NCBI GenBank assembly: GCA_016720075.1
Contig: JADJXW010000006.1
Coordinates: forward strand, 74,501-138,500
Source of the DNA: Pseudomonadota bacterium
GTDB lineage: Bacteria; Pseudomonadota; Gammaproteobacteria; Steroidobacterales; Steroidobacteraceae
Direction of reading: 5' to 3'
DNA: 64,000 bases
Below, piece by piece: positions 59,474-64,000 of this stretch; within the stretch, counting starts at the first letter, position 1, and the number at the start of each line of letters is the position of its first letter. Position numbers and translations under genes: made by a program. The notes beneath the pieces were generated by a model. That model ran no database searches and was not told where the DNA came from. It saw only the letters and a program-made list of their open reading frames with translations.

Positions 59474-60459
59474 AATCCCGACGCGAATCCGCGCTGGCGC
59501 AGCCAGTGGAATTCGAACTCGACCCGGTGGACAACGCTCGCCTGGCGGCGCTGTGCGGGCCGCTGGAGCAGAACCTGCGGCTGGTGGAGCAGCGGATGGG
59601 CGTGGAAGTGCGCCGCCGCGGCAACCAGTTCCGCGTGTCGGGCGAGCGATCGGCCGGCGCCGCGCAGCTGCTGCAGGACCTGTTCCAGATGACCTCCGAT
59701 GGCCAGCACGTGGACCTGCCGGATGTGCACCTGGCGCTGCGCGAGCATGCCGAGCCGGAGGAGTTCTCCGAAGTTCGCGCCGCGCCGGTGGTGCCGCTGC
59801 CGGGTGAAGACGCGGCGCGCGTGCCGCGGGGACTCATCCGCGCGCGCGGTGACCACCAGAAGGGCTACCTCGCCAGCATCCGCGCGCATGACCTGACGTT
59901 CGGCGTGGGTCCGGCCGGCACGGGCAAGACATACCTGGCGGTGGCCTGCGCCGTCGAGGCGCTGCACAGCGAGCGCGTGCGCCGCATCGTGCTGGTGCGG
60001 CCGGCGGTCGAGGCCGGCGAGCGGCTGGGTTTCCTGCCCGGGGATCTCACGCAGAAGGTGGATCCGTACCTGCGGCCGATGTACGACGCGCTGTACGAGA
60101 TGATGGGCTTCGAGCGCGTGGCGCGCCTGATGGAACGCAATGTCATCGAGGTGGCGCCGCTGGCCTTCATGCGCGGCCGCTCGCTGAATGAATCCTTCAT
60201 CATCCTCGACGAGGCGCAGAACACCACGCCCGAGCAGATGAAGATGTTCCTGACGCGCATCGGGTTCGGTTCGCGCACCGTGGTCACGGGCGACCTGACG
60301 CAGACGGATCTTCCGGGCGGTCGCCCGTCCGGACTTCGCCAGGCGCTGGATATCCTGCAGACGGTATCGGGCGTGTCCTTCACGTACTTCGACGCCAGCG
60401 ACGTGGTGCGCCATCCGCTGGTGCAGCGGATCGTGCGCGCCTACGAGCAGCAGCCTTGA
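59470..60459 (+). CDS. ybeZ: PhoH-family ATPase (YbeZ)
   Basis: 329 residues. An N-terminal KH-like region (VEVRRRGNQFRVSGE) precedes the P-loop: Walker A GVGPAGTGKTYLAV and Walker B FIILDEAQNTTPEQMK. The role of YbeZ is not fully settled; it is linked to YbeY in rRNA and ribosome quality pathways, and here its stop overlaps the ybeY start (TTGA), which supports a joint role. It starts with ATG overlapping the miaB stop. Confidence 0.93.
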   Translation: MKSRRESALAQPVEFELDPVDNARLAALCGPLEQNLRLVEQRMGVEVRRRGNQFRVSGERSAGAAQLLQDLFQMTSDGQHVDLPDVHLALREHAEPEEFSEVRAAPVVPLPGEDAARVPRGLIRARGDHQKGYLASIRAHDLTFGVGPAGTGKTYLAVACAVEALHSERVRRIVLVRPAVEAGERLGFLPGDLTQKVDPYLRPMYDALYEMMGFERVARLMERNVIEVAPLAFMRGRSLNESFIILDEAQNTTPEQMKMFLTRIGFGSRTVVTGDLTQTDLPGGRPSGLRQALDILQTVSGVSFTYFDASDVVRHPLVQRIVRAYEQQP

Positions 60460-60947
60460 GCACGCGAGCGCAGCTGGCGGTGGAATGCCGCTTCGATACC
60501 CGCGACGCCGTGCCCTCGCGGCACCTGCTGCGCCGCTGGGCGAGCGCGGCGCTGGGCGCGCGCGGCGCGGGACGGGAACTTGCGCTTTCAACCGTGGGCG
60601 CCATGCGCATGCGTACGCTGAATCGCCGCTATCGCGGCAAGGACAAACCCACCAATGTGCTTTCCTTTCCCGCCCAGCCGCATCCCGTCGCGCGCGGCGC
60701 CACCGCGCTGCCACTGGGGGATGTGGTGATCTGCCCCGCCGTGCTGCGCCGGGAGGCGCGCGAACAGGGCAAGCCCGAGCGGGCGCACTGGGCGCACCTG
60801 GTGGTGCACGGCACGCTGCACCTGGTGGGCTATGACCACGAGCGCGATGCCGATGCCCGGCGCATGGAGCGGCGCGAGATCGCCGTGCTGCGTGCGCTGG
60901 GATTCGACAATCCCTACAGGCTTCCGGCACGGGGAGCCAGGCAGTGA
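60456..60947 (+). CDS. ybeY: Endoribonuclease YbeY
   Basis: 163 residues (155 in E. coli). A metal-dependent RNase needed for 16S rRNA 3' maturation and ribosome quality control. The zinc-type site is HGTLHLVGYDHERD with three histidines, preceded by RYRGKDKPTNVLSFP, both diagnostic. The start is uncertain: TTG 60456 overlaps the phoH stop and fits the family length; a GTG at 60480 is an alternative. Confidence 0.94.
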   Translation: MSTRAQLAVECRFDTRDAVPSRHLLRRWASAALGARGAGRELALSTVGAMRMRTLNRRYRGKDKPTNVLSFPAQPHPVARGATALPLGDVVICPAVLRREAREQGKPERAHWAHLVVHGTLHLVGYDHERDADARRMERREIAVLRALGFDNPYRLPARGARQ

Positions 60948-61813
60948 GCGATACCGGTGCCACGAAGAAGGTGATGCGCCGCATCCGCCGCATGGCCGCG
61001 CCGAAGGATCGGGCGCAGATGGCTGACATGCTGCGCGATTCCGCCACGGGCGGGCTGATCGACGCGGACGCGCTGTCGATGTTGGAGGGCGTGCTCGAGG
61101 TGGCCGACCTGCAGGTGCGCGACATCATGGTGCCGCACAACCAGATGATCTGCGTGCGCAGCGATGCGCAGCCAGGCCAGATACTGTCAACGGCCATCGA
61201 TTCCGGCCACTCGCGCTTCCCGGTGCAGGATCCGGACGGCGAGAAGATCGAGGGCATCCTGCTCGCCAAGGACCTGCTGAACCTGTTCGTGCTCAACCGC
61301 ACCGGCGCCTTCGATATCCGCGAGTGGATCCGCAAGCCCCTGTTCGTGCCCGAATCCAAGCGCGTGAACGTGCTGCTGAAGGACATGCGGGTCGGGCGCA
61401 ACCACATGGCCATCGTCGTGGACGAATACGGCAGCGTGGCGGGCCTGGTCACCATCGAGGACGTGATCGAGCAGATCGTCGGCGAGATCGACGATGAGCA
61501 CGACATCGAGGACGAGAAGAACATCCGCCGCGAGGGTGACCGGCAGTTCCTGGTGCGCGGCCGCACGCGCATCGGGGATTTCAACGACTTCTTCGATTCG
61601 TCGTTTTCCGACGAGTCGATCGACACCGTCGCCGGGCTCATCACGCAGCATTTCGGCCGGCTGCCGCGACGCGGCGAGATGGCCGTGCTGGGTGGCTTCG
61701 AGTTCCGCGTGATGCGGGCCGATCGCCGCCGCGTCGAGGCCGTGCGCGTCACGACGCCGGAGCACGAAGCGCCCGCCGGCGACAGCATCGCCGCCACCGA
61801 GCAAAGTGGCTGA
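60944..61813 (+). CDS. corC: CBS/transporter-associated domain protein CorC (YbeX)
   Basis: 289 residues (292 in E. coli CorC/YbeX). A pair of CBS domains, from VRDIMVPHNQMICVR to about residue 195 with the second ending in the VVDEYGSVAGLVTIEDVIEQIVGEI segment, precedes a C-terminal CorC_HlyC domain (IDTVAGLITQHFGRLPRRGE). It is linked to magnesium/cobalt handling and, through its neighbours, to ribosome maturation. The start is GTG 60944, overlapping the ybeY stop. lnt overlaps its end by 8 nt. Confidence 0.95.
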   Translation: MSDTGATKKVMRRIRRMAAPKDRAQMADMLRDSATGGLIDADALSMLEGVLEVADLQVRDIMVPHNQMICVRSDAQPGQILSTAIDSGHSRFPVQDPDGEKIEGILLAKDLLNLFVLNRTGAFDIREWIRKPLFVPESKRVNVLLKDMRVGRNHMAIVVDEYGSVAGLVTIEDVIEQIVGEIDDEHDIEDEKNIRREGDRQFLVRGRTRIGDFNDFFDSSFSDESIDTVAGLITQHFGRLPRRGEMAVLGGFEFRVMRADRRRVEAVRVTTPEHEAPAGDSIAATEQSG

Positions 61814-63377
61814 TCCGGTCACGGTGACCGATCCGCCGCATACGCCGCGCGCAACATGGCTGCGGCGGCTCGCCGGCCTGCTGGCCGGGGCCTGCCTTAC
61901 CGCCGCGTTCGCGCCGCACGACCAGTGGTACCTGGCGCTGCTCGCCCCTGCGGTACTGCTGCTGCTGTGGCGTGGCGCGGCCACCGCGCGCGAAGGCGCG
62001 TTGCTCGGGTTCTGGTTCGCGCTGGGCGTGTACGCGGCCGGCACCTGGTGGCTGTATATCTCGATCCGCGTGTTCGGCCAGGCGCCCGTCTGGGTGGCGC
62101 TGGCCGTGATGGCCGGGCTGGTGCTGATCATGTCGGCCTACCAGGCTGCGCTGGGTTATGTGGTGGTGCGCTGGCTGGCGCCGCGTTCGACGGTCGGGGC
62201 GCTGCTGCTGGTGCCGGCGGCGTGGGTGCTCGTCGAATGGTGGCGCGGCTGGTTCCTGTCGGGTTTTCCGTGGCTCGCGCTGGGGTATTCCCAGACCGAC
62301 ACCTGGCTTGCTGGGCTCGCGCCGCTGGGCGGCGTGCCGCTGCTGAGTTTCATGCTGCTGGTGGGCGCTGGCGCGCTGGTCGTGTCGTGGCGCGAACGCA
62401 TGCCGGTGCGGGCGCTCGCGCTGGTGTTGATGGTGCTGCCGTGGACCACTGGCCTTGCGCTGCGCGACAGGGCATGGACAACTCCCGAAGGCAGGCCGCT
62501 GTCCGTGGCGATCCTGCAGGGCGCGATCCCGCAGGACATGAAATGGCTGGTGGCGAACCAGCAGAACATCCTCGATGAATACGCGCGCCTGCACGCGCAG
62601 GCGCTGGGCGCCGAGCTGATCCTCTGGCCCGAGTCCGCGCTGCCCGACCTCGCCAACGTTTATCCGCAATACATAAGCGGCGTCTGGACCGCGGCAAACC
62701 GCCGGGGTTCCGCGGTGCTGATGGGCGTGATGCGCGCGGAGCAGCAGGAAGACGGCGCCGACGAGCTGTATTTCAATTCGCTGCTCGCCCTGGACGTGGG
62801 CAAAGCGGAGCCTGCGTTCTACGACAAGCGGCACCTGGTGCCATTCGGGGAGTACTTCCCCGTGCCCCAATGGGTGCGCAACTGGCTTCGGCTGATGAAC
62901 CTGCCGTATTCGGACTTCACCCCGGGCCGGGCGGGGCAGGGGCCGCTCACGCTCGCGGGCCAGAAGGTCTCGGCCAGCATCTGCTACGAGGATGCCTATC
63001 CGGGGCAGCTGCGCGCGGCCACCGCCGCCTCGACGCTGCTGGCCACCGTGACCAATGACGCCTGGTTCGGTCGCTCCGGCGCCCGCTACCAGCATCTGCA
63101 GATCTCCCGCATGCGCGCGCTGGAGGCCCGGCGCCCGCTGCTGCGCGCCGCCAATGACGGCGTGTCGGCGCTGATCGACCCGTGGGGCAGGGCGACGCTC
63201 ACGGCGCCGGAGTTCCGGTCCGCCGTGCTGCGCGGGCCGGTACAGCCCCGCGCGGGCCTTACGCCCTACCTCGCCCTGGGCGACTGGCCGATGATCGGCG
63301 TGGCGTCCGCGCTGCTGGCCGTGGTGGCCCTGCGACACTTGAAAAAGCGGGCAGGGGCGAGCATTAAGGACCCCTGA
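61806..63377 (+). CDS. lnt: Apolipoprotein N-acyltransferase Lnt
   Basis: 523 residues (512 in E. coli). Lnt adds the third acyl chain to the N-terminal cysteine of lipoproteins on the periplasmic side. About six or seven N-terminal membrane helices precede the nitrilase-like domain with the catalytic triad E276 (ILWPESALPD), K341 (YDKRHLVPFGE) and C393 (ASICYED). It ends with one more membrane helix. The start is GTG 61806 inside the corC end. Its lipoprotein substrates in this window include the Ala-rich protein at 44476 and possibly the protease at 63461. Confidence 0.96.
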   Translation: MADPVTVTDPPHTPRATWLRRLAGLLAGACLTAAFAPHDQWYLALLAPAVLLLLWRGAATAREGALLGFWFALGVYAAGTWWLYISIRVFGQAPVWVALAVMAGLVLIMSAYQAALGYVVVRWLAPRSTVGALLLVPAAWVLVEWWRGWFLSGFPWLALGYSQTDTWLAGLAPLGGVPLLSFMLLVGAGALVVSWRERMPVRALALVLMVLPWTTGLALRDRAWTTPEGRPLSVAILQGAIPQDMKWLVANQQNILDEYARLHAQALGAELILWPESALPDLANVYPQYISGVWTAANRRGSAVLMGVMRAEQQEDGADELYFNSLLALDVGKAEPAFYDKRHLVPFGEYFPVPQWVRNWLRLMNLPYSDFTPGRAGQGPLTLAGQKVSASICYEDAYPGQLRAATAASTLLATVTNDAWFGRSGARYQHLQISRMRALEARRPLLRAANDGVSALIDPWGRATLTAPEFRSAVLRGPVQPRAGLTPYLALGDWPMIGVASALLAVVALRHLKKRAGASIKDP

Positions 63378-63399
63378 ATCACCCCGGTCGCGGTATCCC

Positions 63400-63428
63400 G
63401 GAACCATCGCCCGGAGCCCGGGGTCTAC
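63400..63428 (+). promoter_or_regulatory. Candidate sigmaE/AlgU-type promoter for the DegP-like gene
   Basis: GGAACCA (63400-63406), 17 nt, TCTAC (63424-63428) resembles the envelope-stress sigma consensus GGAACTT-N16/17-TCTGA. degP genes are classic members of that regulon, which supports it. Two mismatches in the -35 region and one in the -10 keep it tentative. The gene would start about 27 nt after the predicted start site. Confidence 0.4.
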
Positions 63429-63460
63429 ATCAGGCAGATTGGTTGCAAGGAGTCAGTTAC

Positions 63461-64000
63461 ATGGCATTGGAACGTTGCAGCGGCAGATTTTTCCTGGTGG
63501 CAGTCAGTGGGCTGGCGCTTTCGGCCTGTTCGCCGAGCGCATCCACCGCAGTGCCGCCCGCGGCCAATGCCGCCCCCGCCCCGGTGTCCGCCGCAGCGCC
63601 GGCGCCCATGGTCACGGGGCTGCCCGATTTCACCTCCCTGGTCGAACGCTACGGACCCGCCGTGGTCAACGTGCAGGTGGTCGAGGGGCGCCGCAACACC
63701 GGTCGCTCGCAGGCGCCCGGCCAGGAAGACCCCTTCGGGGACTTCTTCCGCCGCTTCGGCATCCCGAACTCGCCCAACCAGCCCCAGCCGCGCAACCAGC
63801 AGCCTGCGCGCGGCGTGGGCTCGGGTTTCATCGTCACGCCCGATGGCTACATCATGACCAACGCGCATGTGGTGCGTGACGCCACGGAAGTGGTGGTGAA
63901 GATGACCGACCGGCGCGAATACTCGGCCAAGGTCGTGGGCATCGATGACCGCACCGACGTGGCGGTGATCAAGATCGACGGCAAGAGCCTGCCCACCGTG
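63461..64000 (+). CDS. degP: DegP/HtrA-family serine protease with lipobox (5' part, cut by window edge)
   Basis: The frame stays open for 180 codons to the window end. The signal peptide MALERCSGRFFLVAVSGLAL ends in LSAC with C23, a possible lipobox; ordinary DegP is a soluble periplasmic protein cut by signal peptidase I. A Pro/Ala-rich stretch follows, then the trypsin-like domain: GSGFIVTPDGYIMTNAHVV with catalytic H136, and DDRTDVAVIKI with D166. The Q-linker region has several Q/P/N (NQPQPRNQQPARG). The catalytic Ser and PDZ domains lie beyond the window. AAGGAG at 63447-63452 is the ribosome binding site. Confidence 0.9.
   Translation, partial: MALERCSGRFFLVAVSGLALSACSPSASTAVPPAANAAPAPVSAAAPAPMVTGLPDFTSLVERYGPAVVNVQVVEGRRNTGRSQAPGQEDPFGDFFRRFGIPNSPNQPQPRNQQPARGVGSGFIVTPDGYIMTNAHVVRDATEVVVKMTDRREYSAKVVGIDDRTDVAVIKIDGKSLPTV

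Noticed and set aside
63439..63879. Frames suggesting a broken protease gene at the window end
   Set aside because: The true frame from ATG 63461 is open to base 64000; the others are out-of-frame shadows.

Overview
The window is a GC-rich chromosomal segment of a gammaproteobacterium, probably near the Xanthomonadales/Steroidobacterales, though the lineage is an inference. It rests on the tRNA-Tyr/Gly/Thr-tuf-tRNA-Trp-secE order, the miaB-phoH-ybeY-corC-lnt order, an EF-G2-type second elongation factor G and an FNR-controlled cbb3 oxidase operon. Almost everything is core housekeeping DNA. I found no insertion sequence, prophage, CRISPR array, defence island or biosynthetic cluster, and no clearly new multi-gene system.

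Layout. 1-0.55 kb: end of an rluB-type pseudouridine synthase. 0.59-2.3 kb: four tRNA genes around tuf copy 1. 2.3-14.1 kb: secE-nusG-rplKAJL-rpoBC, with an L10 leader and a strong terminator. 14.2-16.7 kb: recQ and a cysteine-cluster protein. 16.8-19.0 kb: a divergent second EF-G on the minus strand. 19.1-23.9 kb: str operon rpsL-rpsG-fusA-tuf(2)-rpsJ. 23.9-27.7 kb: four genes between rpsJ and rplC (a SPOUT methyltransferase, an FAD oxidoreductase, rlmE and an RluF-like synthase), three of them RNA-modification enzymes. 27.8-41.3 kb: rest of the S10, spc and alpha operons (rplC to rplQ). 41.4-45.3 kb: a TauD-family dioxygenase, mscL, pepQ, a tiny Ala-rich lipoprotein and a GNAT enzyme. 45.3-49.6 kb: uvrA, ssb and an fnr regulator. 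49.6-57.9 kb: minus-strand cbb3 operon ccoNOQP, a small membrane protein, ccoG, ccoI, ccoS and a SafE-like membrane protein. 58.1-64 kb: miaB-phoH-ybeY-corC-lnt and the start of a DegP/HtrA protease.

How it works together. The first two thirds make the transcription and translation machinery: RNA polymerase core, SecE/SecY, EF-Tu twice, EF-G twice and most ribosomal proteins. Sigma70-like promoters with GC-rich discriminators sit before the str and rplC operons. The cbb3 operon encodes a high-affinity terminal oxidase plus its copper and assembly factors. A 14-bp FNR box lies at the -41.5 position of a plausible promoter before ccoN, and an FNR with all four cluster cysteines is encoded just beyond the operon's far end.

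Caveats. Four conserved genes (rpsG, tuf copy 2, pepQ, ccoP) each carry one single-base frameshift. Restoring one base gives family-typical proteins, so these are more likely sequencing or assembly errors than real pseudogenes. Most attractive leads: the ccoN promoter with its extra 20-bp palindrome over the -10, the divergent EF-G, the mosaic tuf pair, the enlarged CcoG without a FixH neighbour, and a DegP-like protease with a lipobox.
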